From Hericium rajendrae (Eukaryota > Basidiomycota > Agaricomycetes > Russulales > Hericiaceae): DNA of 64,000 nt. Below are positions 10,221-22,000 of this stretch, piece after piece. Each line of letters begins with the position of its first letter. Position 1 is the stretch's first letter. The DNA is taken from assembly GCA_033439255.1 (NCBI GenBank), contig CM065879.1:3292501-3356500 (forward strand). Direction: 5' to 3'. Both the position numbers and the translations under genes were made by a program. A model generated the notes under the pieces. It had not been told where the DNA came from and searched no databases. It saw nothing but the letters and a program-made list of their open reading frames with translations.

Positions 10221-11867
10221 TCCTGCCAACAGTTACGATTCCTTAGAATTGTTTACTATTTATTGGGTTTTCCTATTGAAAATGACACCAGAAATGACCA
10301 CTACCCCTATTTGGCAGTTGGCTTATCTAATTGCAAGATCAGTGATCTGATGAATTTGCAGGTTCAACTCCAGGTCTGACTGGACTTTTATTTACACTAG
10401 ATTTCATGTAACTTGATCAGTTCTCAACCAATTCACATGTTCTCAAATGCATCTGGATCTACTCATTTATCACTTTCTAGCAGTACTTTTTGCATCCTAA
10501 TTGGTGCAGAACTCACAGAGTGCAATGAATTCATATATTTTTCCCCTGTAATACTTGAACTTGAGCTAACTTGGTCACTTCTCTACTGATTGACTCATTC
10601 TTAAATGCATCAAAATTTGCCTATTCATAGCTTTCTATTCATACCTTGCATGTCTCAATTGGTTAAGAACTTGCAGAATGCAAATTGTTTCTGTGATTTC
10701 TCTTTAGGAATCATAATTGCTTTGTAGCTCTGCAAGAAAGCTATCAATGAACAAACAGTAAATTGTGTTCAAGCATCTTAAATCATATCTTCTCAACACA
10801 ATTTTGAATACAGAAATAGGATCACTAGAAGTAAAGATATGCTTTGATTTATGTGTTATATTAGCAAAACAATCATTGTTTTGCTATCTCAACAACCAAT
10901 GAGCTATGGTGTTGCAAATTATACTTTAAATAGCAGCAGATAATATGGTTCTAGTAAGTCCTCATATATCATCATTGGTACAGTATTGACAGCACTATAA
11001 ATAGATTAGTCTGTCACATTATGATGAACATACTATAGTCTGAAATTTTGAGCTTTTCACAGACTCAGACCTAGGTATCATGACCCTTTGATCAGTAGAT
11101 TCTAGTACATTTTAAAATAGTAAATTAGTAGAGATTGAATGGACTTATCTTAAGGTCAAGATCTTGAGGGGGAGATCTGAATTTTGAGTTTTGATTTTTC
11201 AGTTCTAGATGGCCTGGGACTTATGTAGCATGGCTGGAAAGCAATTAATTAGAACATTCCAATATAATTTAGAACAAGTAAATCAGTAGAGAAATGAGGA
11301 ACTCACTTCAAAGTCAAGATCTTAAGGAAGAGATCTCAATTTTGAGTTTTAATTTTCGAGTTCTGGGTGGACTGGAGCCTATGTAGCATGGCTGGAAAGC
11401 AATTAATTAGTAAGATCTAATGCAATTTAGAACGAGTAAATTGGTGGAGATCTGAGAGACTTACCTTAAGGTCAAGATTTTGAGAGGAGAATTTGAATTT
11501 TGAGTTTTGGTTTTCGAGTTCTGGATGATATGAGACATATGTAGCATGGCTGGAAAGCGATTAATTAGCACATTCCAGTACAATTTAGAACAAGTAAATG
11601 GGTAGAGAACTGAGAGACTTACCTCATGATTTATTCTGCCATCTTATCAAACACTTGATTATCTTATATCTTGTCAAATAGACAAGCTATTATGGCACAT
11701 GAAGCACCATTTAAAAGCAGTCATTAGTCTGATTTTAATAAGCCCTTACTTACCTTTATCCATGCAATATTGACAAAGCTACAAGAGGATTAGTCTGTCA
11801 CATCATTACAGAGAGATACGTATAAGGATGACTATCACAGCCATCAGGTGGACACCTTATGATACAA

Positions 11868-12448
11868 CATCAGGAAGGTTGACAACTTTCTGATTGATCT
11901 GACAATTTCTAACCCTACTGACAGCTCCTGATTGACCTGATCCACCTGAAAGTAATCTTAACAGGCAAATATCTGACCAAACTTTTACATTTAAGTAAAA
12001 ACATTTATTGTCAGATATATAAGTTTTTAATCTCTAACTAATAGATATATCAAAATCTCTAATATTTAAAATTTTCTAAATCTGAGAGTGTCTGATCTGA
12101 GAATTTTTTCAAATCTGGAGGTCAAATATCTGAAAATTATCTGCAACTGTCTGAGAGCATCTGATGGTGTCTGACACTGTCTGATCCATCTGACTGATAT
12201 TTGACCTCCAGATTTGAAATCAGACACTCTCAGATTTTCAAAAATTTTAGATATCAAAGATTTTGATATATCTATTAGTTAGAGATTAAAAACTTATATA
12301 TCTGACAATAAATGTCTTTTCTTGAATGTAAAAGTCTGATCAGATATTTGCTTCTCAAGATTGCTTTCAGGTGGATCAGGTCAATCAGAAGCTGTCAGTA
12401 GGGTTAGAAATTGTCAGGTCAATCAGAAAGTTGTCAACCTTCCTGATG
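11868..12448. mobile_element. MITE, CATCAGGAAGG family, 581 bp
   Basis: The ends are CATCAGGAAGG and its inverse, with target duplication AA (11,866-11,867 and 12,449-12,450). Its interior runs in the opposite sense to the copy at 7621. It is non-coding. Confidence 0.92.
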
Positions 12449-12659
12449 AACTCACTGCAGATGGAACATGGGCATGTCCAGTATAATCTTGCAATCAATG
12501 TGGCCAACATGGTTGCAATACCATACTAAAGAAAGGACTGAAGGCAGAGAGTGCAACTTAAATGAATGCTGAGATGACATAAGCTTAGCATAGCCACCAG
12601 ACCTTTAACGGCCAGTAAAGGTTTGCAGTCAGTCATATGATCAATTCTCAATCTAGAAC

Positions 12660-14400
12660 TAAAATGCATCAGACTAATTATATGCTTTCCAGTATGCTAT
12701 ATAGGTCTGAGTCTGCCCAGAACTCAAAAATCAAGGCTCAAAATTGAGATCTCTCTCTCAGGGTTTTGATCTTACAGTATATTTCTCAGTTCTTCACCAG
12801 TTTACTCATTCTAAAATGGGCTAGAATATACTAATTAATCACTTTTCAGCTATGCTATTACATAGGCCTCACAGCATTCAAAACTCAGAAATCAAAACTT
12901 GAAATTGAGATCTTCCTTCCCAAGATCTTAATCTTGAGGTGAGTCTCTCATTTCTTCACTGATTCACTCATTTCAAAATGCATTGGACTGTACGAATTAA
13001 TCATGTTTTAGCCATGCTACATAAACTCCATGCTATCCAGAACTTGAAAATCAAGACTCAAAATTGAGATCTCCTCTTCAAAATTTTGATCTTGCAATAA
13101 GTTCTTTAGTTCTCTACTGATTCACTCATTCTAAATTGGGCTGAGATATACTAATTAGTTGCATTCCAGACATGCTATATAAGTCACAGGCCATTCAGAA
13201 CTCAGAAATCAAAACTCAAGATTGAAATTACACCTGTAGTATGCTTGACCTTAAGGTAAGTCTAGCAGTCCTCTACATCAGTAAACATGACTATTTTTCT
13301 GAATGACTGAAAGTGGTTTGAATGGGTCTGAATGGGTCTGAACAATTTTTGAACCTTAAAAAATAATCTGAATTGTCTTATTTTTAATCTAAATCTATCT
13401 GAATTTTAACAAATCAGACCATATTCAGATAGTCAGACTCATTCAGATCACTTTCAGCCATTCAGAAAAATGGTCAAGTTTACTGATGTATTGATTTATT
13501 CATTCTCAAATATACTGGAATGCATTAATCAATTGCTTTTCAGACATACTACATAGGCCTTAAGCTATCCAGAACTCAAAAATTAAGACTCAAAAATTGA
13601 GATCTTCCTCCTAAGATCTTGATCTTGAGGTATGTCTAGCAGATCTTCATCAATTTAAGCATTCTAATATGCATTGGAATGTACTAATCAACTGCTCTTC
13701 AGAAATGCTATATAGACCCCAGGCTGTTCAGAACTCGAAAACCTAGACTCAAAAATGAAATTACTCTCTCAGTATTTATAACTTTAAGGTCAGTTTCTCA
13801 ATTCTTCACTGATTCTCTTAATCTAAAATGCATTGAAATGTAGTGATTAATTGCTTTTCAGACATTCTACATAGGTCCAATTTTGTTCAAAATGTGAACA
13901 CCAAAACTCAAAATTGATGTTACCCCCTCAACATCTTTGATCTTGAGGTAAGTTCTCTAATTCTTTACTAATTCTTTTTAAAATACATCAAAATATACTG
14001 ATTAATTGTGTTTTAGACATCTTACATAGTAGGTCCCATTCTGTTCAAAACTTGAAAACCAAGACTCAAAATTGAGATTACCCCTCCTCTAGTATACTTG
14101 ATCTTAAGGTAAGTCTTTCAGTTCTCCATTAATTTTCTCCTTCTAAAATGCATTAGAGTATACTAATTAACTACTTTTCAGACATCTTACACAAGTTCCA
14201 TTCTGTCTAGAACTTGAAAGCCAAGACTTGAAATTGAGATTATCCCCTCAATATGGTTGACCTTGAGATAAGTCCCTCAGTTCTCTACCCCTTCTGTCAT
14301 TCTAAAATGCATTGAACTGTACTAATTAATTGCTTTTAAAACATCCTACATAAATCCAATTTTGTTTACAACTCAGAAAACAAGACTTTCAATCTAATTA
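12660..14400 (+). repeat. Long R1 tandem array
   Basis: About ten degenerate ~150-160-bp units are marked by AAAACTCAAAATTGAGATC, AGTTCTCTAC-GATT and CTTTTCAGACATGCTACATAGG phrases. A smaller palindromic insert lies around 13,290-13,480, where an AATGACTGAAAGTG arm is mirrored near 13,450-13,475. The units drift steadily towards the 3' end. No gene is seen. Confidence 0.75.
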
Positions 14401-14954
14401 CTAGTAAAACTTTATTCATTTATGCATCTTTATTAAATATAACTAGCAATAAATAAATAAAATCATCTTGTCATGCCAGTGTGAAGCATCAACCCTCTTC
14501 CTTCAAGTTCATTCTAAATTGTATTGGAATGTACTAATTATTTGCTTTTCAGTCATGTTACATAGGTCTAAGTCTGTCTAGAACTTGAGATTCAAGACTT
14601 GAAATTAAGATCTCCTCCTTCAGGATCTTGATCTTGAGGTGAGTTTCTCATTTCTTCTCTTACTCTAAAATGCATTAAACTATACTGATTAATTGCTTTT
14701 CAGACATCTTACATAGATCTATTTTTTTATTTATTTTTTAGAACTCAGAAAACAAGATTCTCAATCTAACTAGTAAAACTTTACTCATGTATGCATCTTC
14801 ATTTAATATTACTAACAAGAAAAAAAATTGTCTTGCTATGCAAAGCATTGGTCATCTTCCTCCAAGTATATTTCTAAATGATCTTTATTGAATGTAACTA
14901 ATAATAAAAAAGGAATCATCTTGCCGTGTGAAGCATTGGCCCACTTTTTCCAAG
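14400..14954 (+). repeat. Three tandem 3'-terminal modules of the Helitron-like family
   Basis: Each module runs from an AT-rich AATAAA-like stretch through GGAATC-TCTTGCC, a short hairpin (TGC/GCA core) and a pyrimidine-rich tract to CAAG, followed by T. The ends are at 14,507, 14,866 and 14,954. The same module ends the elements at 1609/1697/1814 (minus strand), 29,108, 62,563 and 19,279 (minus strand). Confidence 0.65.
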
Positions 14955-14973
14955 TATGGATCAGCAGGGGTAA

Positions 14974-15195
14974 CATCAGGAACCCTACAAACTATCTTAT
15001 AAAATCTTATAAAATCTGATTGAAATCTGGAGAAACTGGTAGTAACACTCAGATTCATCAGGTAGTCAGACACCTAAGACGGGTGTCATCTATCAGAAAT
15101 AATCAGAAATAACTTATAAGATTTCAGATTTATAAGAACAATCAGATACAATCAGATACATCAGACACAGCATAAAATTTGGAGGGTTCCTGATG
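14974..15195. mobile_element. MITE, CATCAGGAACCCT variant, 222 bp
   Basis: The ends CATCAGGAACCCTACAAA and TTTGGAGGGTTCCTGATG are inverse of each other. The target duplication is AA (14,972-14,973 and 15,196-15,197). It is a short palindromic relative of the 401-bp family. Confidence 0.88.
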
Positions 15196-15227
15196 AATGT
15201 GAATGTCTTGTTCTTGTCCAATTTCAA

Positions 15228-15628
15228 CATCAGGAACCTTCAAAACTTTCTGATGGACCCTGCAGAGTCTGATCAACTGCAAGACCTGATCTAGCTGCAG
15301 GCTCTAATTAGAGATCAATTTCTGATCAGAGCTTTTATATTTTGAAATCAATAACTATTGACAGATATAGTAGTCATCCAACTCTAATCATTAGATGCAA
15401 CAAAGTTTTCAATATCTAAAATTTATATAAATCTGATCAGTTCTGATCAGTCTGTGAGCATTCTGCATTGATACTTTTTTGAATCTTGAGGTCAAATATT
15501 CTGCAGCTAGCTGAGATTAGCTGATGTTGTCTGAGAGTATCTGATGTGTCTGATGCAACTGCTGCAGGTCATGCAGACACTGTCAGATGTCTCGCAGGTC
15601 AAACAGAAAGTTTTGAAGGTTCCTGATG
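15228..15628. mobile_element. MITE, CATCAGGAACC family, 401 bp
   Basis: This is close to the reverse complement of the copy at 4951-5351. The target duplication is AA (15,226-15,227 and 15,629-15,630). Confidence 0.92.
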
Positions 15629-15639
15629 AAAGTGACTAG

Positions 15640-16755
15640 GACACACCCCGCATGGGTCTCATACAATTGAAGGTTGCTGAGGAGTTCTGAAGTAGTAGTC
15701 ATATGGGTGGACAAACAATGTTAATGAAGTGAGCGTGGGAGGGGAAACAGTACAACTGTGCTGGCAGACACAGCATCTGGCAATAACCATTGGATGGGCG
15801 ATCTGAGGTGACCATGATGCGTGACTGTGACAACATATTGGTGACACCTCCATGCAGACCAAGAATACCTTTACTGGGTCCTGTCTGCTTGTCCTGTTCT
15901 TGTCCTCTCAAAACAATATGTCTGACAATATCACAAAACAAACAATCTTGAACAAGGTTAGAATGCACTTGTAAACTTGTCACTATTAGTTCACTTAAAC
16001 ATGTCTCTTTTTGAACTCCATTGCTCCTACCTCCTTGTGTTGCATGTACAGAACTTCACCCTTGCTTCACGCCAGTTGCTGAACTGCTGGAATCATGTCT
16101 CAACTAAGCTCCATCAGCCTAGACAGAATTCATCTTTTCTGTCCTCGAGCCAGAATGATTTTGATATCACCCCACCTGAGGCAAGTTTCATCATTATGCT
16201 ATAGAGTCACATCTTCATCATTGGTACAGTGGCTCCATATTATGTTGACATTGATCCTTCCATCAGAACTGGACAGGAAGGTCTGGCAGCATCAGGTCCT
16301 GACTGGTGAGTGCCTACCCTTCACACCAGACTCAACTGAGCAGATCGAGCTGATTAGAAGAAATTGGTGTTTTGCGTCACTTGATTGTGTGGAAGATAGA
16401 GGAATTGCGGGAGCTCATCAAGCTCGATATTCAATTACAGAAAACCTCAGAGCTTTTCTATGAAGAGCAATAGCTAAAATATTCTGGTAGACTCAGTCAA
16501 CTTATTAGAAGGCTTGGACGCTATCCTTAGATTGCAATGGGACATGCTGCGGGTCATCTTATGTCAGGGTCCTAGTCCTAGCTAGAGCTGATCTGACATG
16601 CAAACACTCCTCCGGACAGCAACTGTCTTCAGATGTAGGCTACCCCAGCATCATGTCTAGAATGATGCTTAGCAAGCAGCTTGTCCTAGAGAACCATCCT
16701 TTTGGAAGCATGGCCAGATCTGACAGGCCATTCCAGCTTTCCAGACAGGACCCCA
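15640..16755. other. Unrecognised stretch, possible coding relic
   Basis: CpG-poor sequence of balanced base composition with medium ORFs on both strands (plus 16,095-16,463, minus 15,699-15,983) and none with a motif I recognise. The composition and the presence of in-frame stops resemble a decayed gene rather than repeats. I cannot decide the strand. Some phrases (16,090-16,460, plus strand) have protein-like composition. Confidence 0.25.
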
Positions 16756-16758
16756 CTA

Positions 16759-17339
16759 CATCAGAAAGGTTGACAACTTTCTGATTGACCTGACAATTTC
16801 TAACCCTACTGACAGCTTCTGATTGACCTGATCCACCTGAAAGCAATCTTGAGAAGCAAATATCTGATCAGACTTTTACATTCAAGAAAAGACATTTATT
16901 GTCAGATATATAAGTTTTTAATCTCTAACTAATAGATATATCAAAATCTTTGATATCTGAAATTTTTGAAAATCTGAGAGTGTCTGATTTCAAATCTGGA
17001 GGTCAAATATCAGTCAGATGGATCAGACAGTGTCAGACATCATCAGATGCTCTCAGACAGTTGCAGATAATTTTCAGATATTTGACCTCCAGATTTGAAA
17101 AAATTCTCAGATCAGACACTCTCAGATTTAGAAAATTTCAGATATCAGAGATTTTGTTATATCTATTAGTTAGAGATTACAAACTTATATATCTGACAAT
17201 AAATGTCTTTACTTAAATGTAAAAGTTTGATCAGATATTTGCCTGTTAAGATTGCTTTCAGGTGGATCAGGTCAATCAGGAGCTGTCAGTAGGGTTAGAA
17301 ATTGTCAGGTCAATCAGAAAGTTGTCAACCTTCCTGATG
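16759..17339. mobile_element. MITE, CATCAGGAAGG family, 581 bp
   Basis: This is nearly identical in sequence and orientation to 7621-8202, with one change in the left end (CATCAGAAAGG). The target duplication is TA (16,757-16,758 and 17,340-17,341). The close identity suggests recent or shared mobilisation. Confidence 0.92.
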
Positions 17340-17835
17340 TAACTCAGTCACCATCTAGAACATTGCCCGAGTCCTTCAATCTGCTATGGTGTCACATCCA
17401 CCATAATGACTCAGTGAAACCGTAGAAATTGATGTCAGAGAATTGGTTATAGAGATTGGCATAGCTAGGGAATCATACCCTAGTATGGTATTGGTATGAC
17501 CGGAGATGACATAGCTCTGTTGCACTGGATGTTTCAGTCTGGTAAGAGCATACCTGGGAAGTGGTAATGGACATTGCAATCACTAGAGGACAATAATCAG
17601 ACCATGTACGATTTCAGATTCAAATGATAGGATAGTGTCAACTGTCAGGTCCAAGGGAGGTGTATATCATCATTTGCATCATAAGCCAGAATGGAGGTCC
17701 TTTCAATAACAGGGTGAATAATCACAGATGACATTTGATCCATCAAAATGACAAGACAACATGTGAGGTACAGGTACATGCAGTGACAGAATTGCATAAT
17801 GCAAGCTGGGCTCCCCTGCAACTTCCTTATCCCCC
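17340..17835. other. No feature recognised
   Basis: Between the MITE and the F-box relic I see only CpG-poor unique sequence. A minus-strand ORF overlaps it at 17,645-17,953, but it has no motif I recognise. It may be the decayed 3' flank of the F-box relic. Confidence 0.3.
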
Positions 17836-18957
17836 CTAATCCTCTGCTGTCAACAGAGACTGCACAGAGTCCCATTCCACATCTGCAAGGGTTTGCAAGG
17901 CCTCCACCTGGCCGACTGTGATTGCACAGTTCTGCATAACGAGAGTGAGCCATGTCCCAAGCACTGCATGGTGATAGGCTAGGGATTGCTTGAGAATGTA
18001 GCCAACAGCATAAGAAGGATGAGGGGCAAAGAATTCATGGTTTTCAATCCTCGGATGCTCAGTATCAAAATCCACTTCTGAAAAATGGATTTGGGTGACA
18101 TTTCTGAAGAGATGTGAGAAGTCTGGGGGTATCATTTCTTGGACTTCATTGTGCTCTAGCTTCAGCATGTACGAGCAGGGGGCAGCAAGTGCCATGCATA
18201 ATGTGCAGCCAACGTTGCTCTTGATAGATACAGTGTGAACATTGGTGTAACTGGCAAAATGAGAGATCCAGTTGCTCGACTGCAGATTCTCGTGGCTGGA
18301 CTTGCAGGCTCAGTTTAAACTGTGATCCTTGCCCAACTCCACGATCAGGTGTCAGATGGAGACCTTAGTCTCTGAGCTTGGACAATGGTCCAAGGGCTCA
18401 AGGAGGTACCTGTGCAATACCCCCTCAGACCTCCCGCAGGCAACATGGATGATCACATGTGCACATGGGAGATCTGCACCATCAGGAGGATAGTCTGTGT
18501 CTTGAGGGAGAAGGACATTGGCCCAGAAAGACAGGTCCCAGGACTCAGATGATGAGACAGGCTTGACTCACATCGTCATAAGATAAGGTGCAACATGGTT
18601 ATTGAGAAAATGTGTCATGGTGAAAAAATCATCCACATCAGGAGCATAGCCTAGGATGAAGACATCACATAAGAGAAGTATGTGGACATGCTGGATGACA
18701 TTGCCGATGTGGAGGAATGAATTTGATTCACATGTGAAGTGACAAAGATGAGTCAGCTGGATCATGGGCATGTCTGGAGGGGGGTCAGGCTGAGAAGGGA
18801 AGTAGTGAGACATGAACAATGTCTCTAGTGCACACATTTGAGATAAAGCAAGGATGAGATTGACAAAGGCCTTCTCGAGGGCCAGACCAGCAGCAGGGGG
18901 TGGCTCATGCTCAGATTCAGTGTAGGAAATGCCATCATGTTCAGAATCAATGTTCAT
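17836..18957 (-). pseudogene. F-box/LRR-like protein relic
   Basis: Minus-strand open segments at 18,957-18,568 and 18,195-17,836 are joined by a readable stretch in between. The first has a leucine-rich layout of the Agaricomycete F-box protein type (LALSQMCALETLFMSHYFPS then IQLTHLCHFTCESNSFLHIG), where each phrase resembles a degenerate LRR strand. The second carries SHLFRNVTQIHF, the repeat-like segment usually found nearer the C-terminus. At least three premature stops interrupt it (near 18,565, 18,330 and 18,306), all TGA in the frame, as expected from CGA or TGG by a single transition. The N-terminal F-box itself is not visible, and the MITE begins 180 bp upstream. Such proteins act as substrate adaptors of SCF ubiquitin ligases; this copy is probably not functional. 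Confidence 0.5.
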
Positions 18958-19799
18958 AACATCACTAATGACATGAAGTGATTATTTATGTGCAATTTGA
19001 TGAGGTTACACATGAACGATGCAGACCATGTTGGGACAAAGTAATGTAGCATCATTATGCAGAGCGAAGGTGCTTGCTCTTCAAAGAGGTCTGCAGGAAG
19101 GATACCCATATGGCCGCTCCATAACTCATCAGGAAGGTTGACAACTTTCTGATTGACCTGACAATTTCTAACTCTACTGACAGCTCCTGACTGACCTGAT
19201 CCACCTGAAAGCAATCTTAACAAGCAAATACCTGATCAAACTTTTACATTCAAGTAAAGACATTTATTGTCAGATATACTTGGGGGAAGAGGGCCGATGC
19301 TCTGCACGGCAATATGATTCCTTTTGAATTGTTCTAACTTTGTAGTGTTATTCTCACAGAATTAATAAGATAATAGAGAATTGAATATACTAGTATTATA
19401 ATGCTGCAAAGATCTCCATCTTCAAAGTATATTGTTTTACACTTATCTCTTATTTTTAAACTTTGTTCATCTGAAAAATGTGTAAGTGGTACATAGCTCT
19501 ATGAAGTCTACATAGATTTCATAGTTCCATAGCACTGCCCTTTTCTCTATAGCCAGCATAGCTAAAGGGGAATGCTATATAGTGCTATGAAGCTCAAGGG
19601 AGATGCTATGGAGTGCTATCATAGCTATGAGAGCTGACTATGCAGCTATCATAGTATGTCTATCTATCAAGGCTATCAGATCTATGCTATTGACATATGC
19701 TATACTGAATAGATAGACTTAATTCATCTATGCAAGATATAAAAGCTATCAAAACTATATATATTCTTAGTTGACTATAAAGCCTTATCAGCTTATAAA

Positions 19800-20290
19800 A
19801 GTGACTAGTCAAGATTAATTCAATTTATCACAAAATAAATATAATTTTATTTGTTATTTGAACAAATTTATATTGCATTGACCAACTAATACTACATCAC
19901 AATAACTACTATATATAATGCTACAAGATACAATATAATATTAACAAACATAACATTAACATAAACTAGACCTTACCAAAAAAAATCAAAATATAAACTA
20001 ATAAACCAACCTTAGAAGGCTTACATCATAAAATAAGAAGCCATAACAAACAAAGAAAGCGAAAATGTAATCTATAAGATAAGAACATTAAGCATTAGTC
20101 AACAAAGACAGAAAAGAGATGACTTACCAAATGCTAGAGAATATGAAATAAAAATGACGAGCGAGAAACAACAGACAATGAGCAAGAAACGAGACAACGA
20201 GCAAGAAATAACTTACAATGAGCAAGACACAAGAGACGATGAGCGAGAGATGTTAGACGATGAGCGAGAGACGACAGACGAGAGATGATG
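19800..20290. other. AT-rich left interior of element D
   Basis: AT-rich sequence to about 20,130, followed by a GAGCGAGA/ACGAGCAAG-type imperfect tandem repeat (20,155-20,285) with period near 20-30 bp. No convincing gene. The ORF at 20,134-20,412 (minus) is a by-product of this repeat. Confidence 0.5.
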
Positions 20291-22000
20291 GGGGTTGGAG
20301 AGAGAGAGAGGACGCGCGTCGTGCGAGGCTTATATAGGTGAGCGCGGGTTTGCCCGGCGGAGCCACAAATGTGGCTGCCGGGGCCCGGCCCGAGAGCTGC
20401 CGCGCACAGCATCAGAGGCTAAGTCCCAGATGCTGCTAACTTCATTTCATTTCTCAGTAGCTTACAGTACATTACCTAGACATGGATCTGATACAATCAC
20501 ATTGTACCAACGAAAGCTAGCAGTACACGTTTTTTCCGATTTTAGCTGATTTTATATGATTTACTACGTTCGAAAATGTTCAAACTCGCGTGTGGCTGAA
20601 GAACCGAAGGCGTCGCTCGACTTGTGTCCCGCATTTACCTCTTGTTACATCCTTCCCTTCGTGCCTCGTTGCACTCTCTTCGCTCGAACAACCCCCTTTC
20701 TCCTCCATTCGAAGCTGGAAGGGTCTTGTAGGAGTCAGAGGGGCCTAAGGTGAGTCTCTAAGGCTTTAATTTCCATTGTATCTACTAATCTCGAGAGTCT
20801 TGCTCGTTATCGAGCGAGACTCTCGTTCTTGCATGCTCTTCGACACTCCCCGCCCGTGTGCCATTCGACACCCTACTCCGCCTCCCACGCACCGCCCGCG
20901 CCTGTCTCTCTCCCCGTGCCCGCGCCTTCGACAGCCCACGCCCACGCCTTCGATAGCCCACTCCCGCGCCGCCGACACGTCAATCAGCGACCCCCCGCCT
21001 GTTTGCCACAGCCCGCGGGTGCTCGGGCATCCCGACACGTCACCCACGCGCGGTTTCGACGGGCTCCGTCCCGTGCACGCAGCCGCGACAACGCACGGGG
21101 ATCCCGCCGGCTCGCCATCGGCCAACGCCACGCATACGCACTCCCAACACACCCACACACGCGCGTATCCCCCACCCACACGTCCCCGCACTCCCAACAA
21201 CCGTGTGAACGGCCTCAAGAGCCTGCTCATGTCCCGTGGATGGCCAGCAAGGCCAACGTCGAGTCTCGTTGCCATGGCAATGAGACTCGATAACGCGTCG
21301 TGCGGCCACGTACTGCGTCGCTTGCTCCCGCATGCGAACACGCGCGCGCACGGCCCCGCACGACAGCGCCAGCACAGCGCCACGCCCATCTACGCCAGCG
21401 GACGGTGCGACAGGCTCGCGCCAGCACACGCAGACCAGCAGCGTACGCACGCCGGCGTATGCATGCACACGCCTGCGTTGCGCAGAGCCTCAGTCCGCCC
21501 AGCTCGGACCTAACGGCCCACGCACGGCCGCAGTGCGTGCATGAGCCAAGCAGCGCGCGTGACCCGCACATCTCGCACATGGCCCCAGCAGCGCATGCAC
21601 GCCTGCCGGTGCACGCCGCCGACTGCCGCTCACCCGTTCACGCCGCCGACTACGTACGCATGCTATAGACTGCGCACGCACGGCCGCGTCTGTCCTCGTC
21701 AGTGCGCGCCTGTTTGTGCATGCCTTCATATGCACCGGACTGCGCTCGCATTCCACGTACGATGCGCGCACGACACCCAGTGCCCTCGCCTGCGATGTCA
21801 CCGTCGCTGCGCCGCCTCTCCCCGTACACCCCGCGCGCCGTCTGCTGTGACTCGCGCCCCGCGCCAGCACGTACAAGGTGGACACATGTAACGTGTCCGC
21901 CGCCGTTTCGACTTGCGTACGCGGGGCTGTCAGCTCCGCGCACAGGTCGTGTCGGCGACAGTGTGGGCGAGTCCGCGATGACGACGATTTCACATATGCC
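20290..22000. other. CpG-rich core of element D
   Basis: The stretch is strikingly rich in CG dinucleotides in a window otherwise depleted of them. Long ORFs occur in almost every frame on both strands (for example plus 20,776-21,513 and minus 20,766-21,389). This is what high GC without stop codons produces, and none shows a domain. A TATATAGG motif occurs near 20,331. The block has a decayed relative at 1-1450. It may be a promoter-like or structured-RNA segment; function is unknown. Confidence 0.7.
20793..20824 (+). repeat. Conserved 32-nt hairpin, CpG-rich copy
   Basis: GAGAGTCTTGCTCG pairs with CGAGCGAGACTCTC around a short TTAT loop. It matches the hairpin at 344-375 in size and position. 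Confidence 0.7.

Larger units (their letters stand above)
10233..14954 (+). mobile_element. Composite Helitron-like repeat element G2
   Basis: The 5' end is TTACGATTCCTTAGAATTG at 10,233, followed by a tRNA-like module with a B-box (CAGGTTCAACTCC, about 10,360). Next come R2 units (10,390-10,720), a leader with CACTATAAATAGATTAGTCTG (about 10,995), an inverted R1 array (11,040-11,630), a second leader (11,690-11,830) and a long plus-oriented R1 array (12,660-14,400). Three successive 3' ends, each hairpin plus CAAG followed by T, occur at 14,507, 14,866 and 14,954. A 581-bp MITE is inserted at 11,868. The mixed array orientation suggests a composite of more than one element. Confidence 0.5.

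Noticed and set aside
20766-21513. Long overlapping ORFs on both strands of the CpG-rich block (up to 245 codons)
   Set aside because: High GC content removes stop codons in all frames; the ORFs overlap in every frame, have low-complexity Arg/Pro/Ala/His composition, and the decayed relative at 1-1450 does not keep them.
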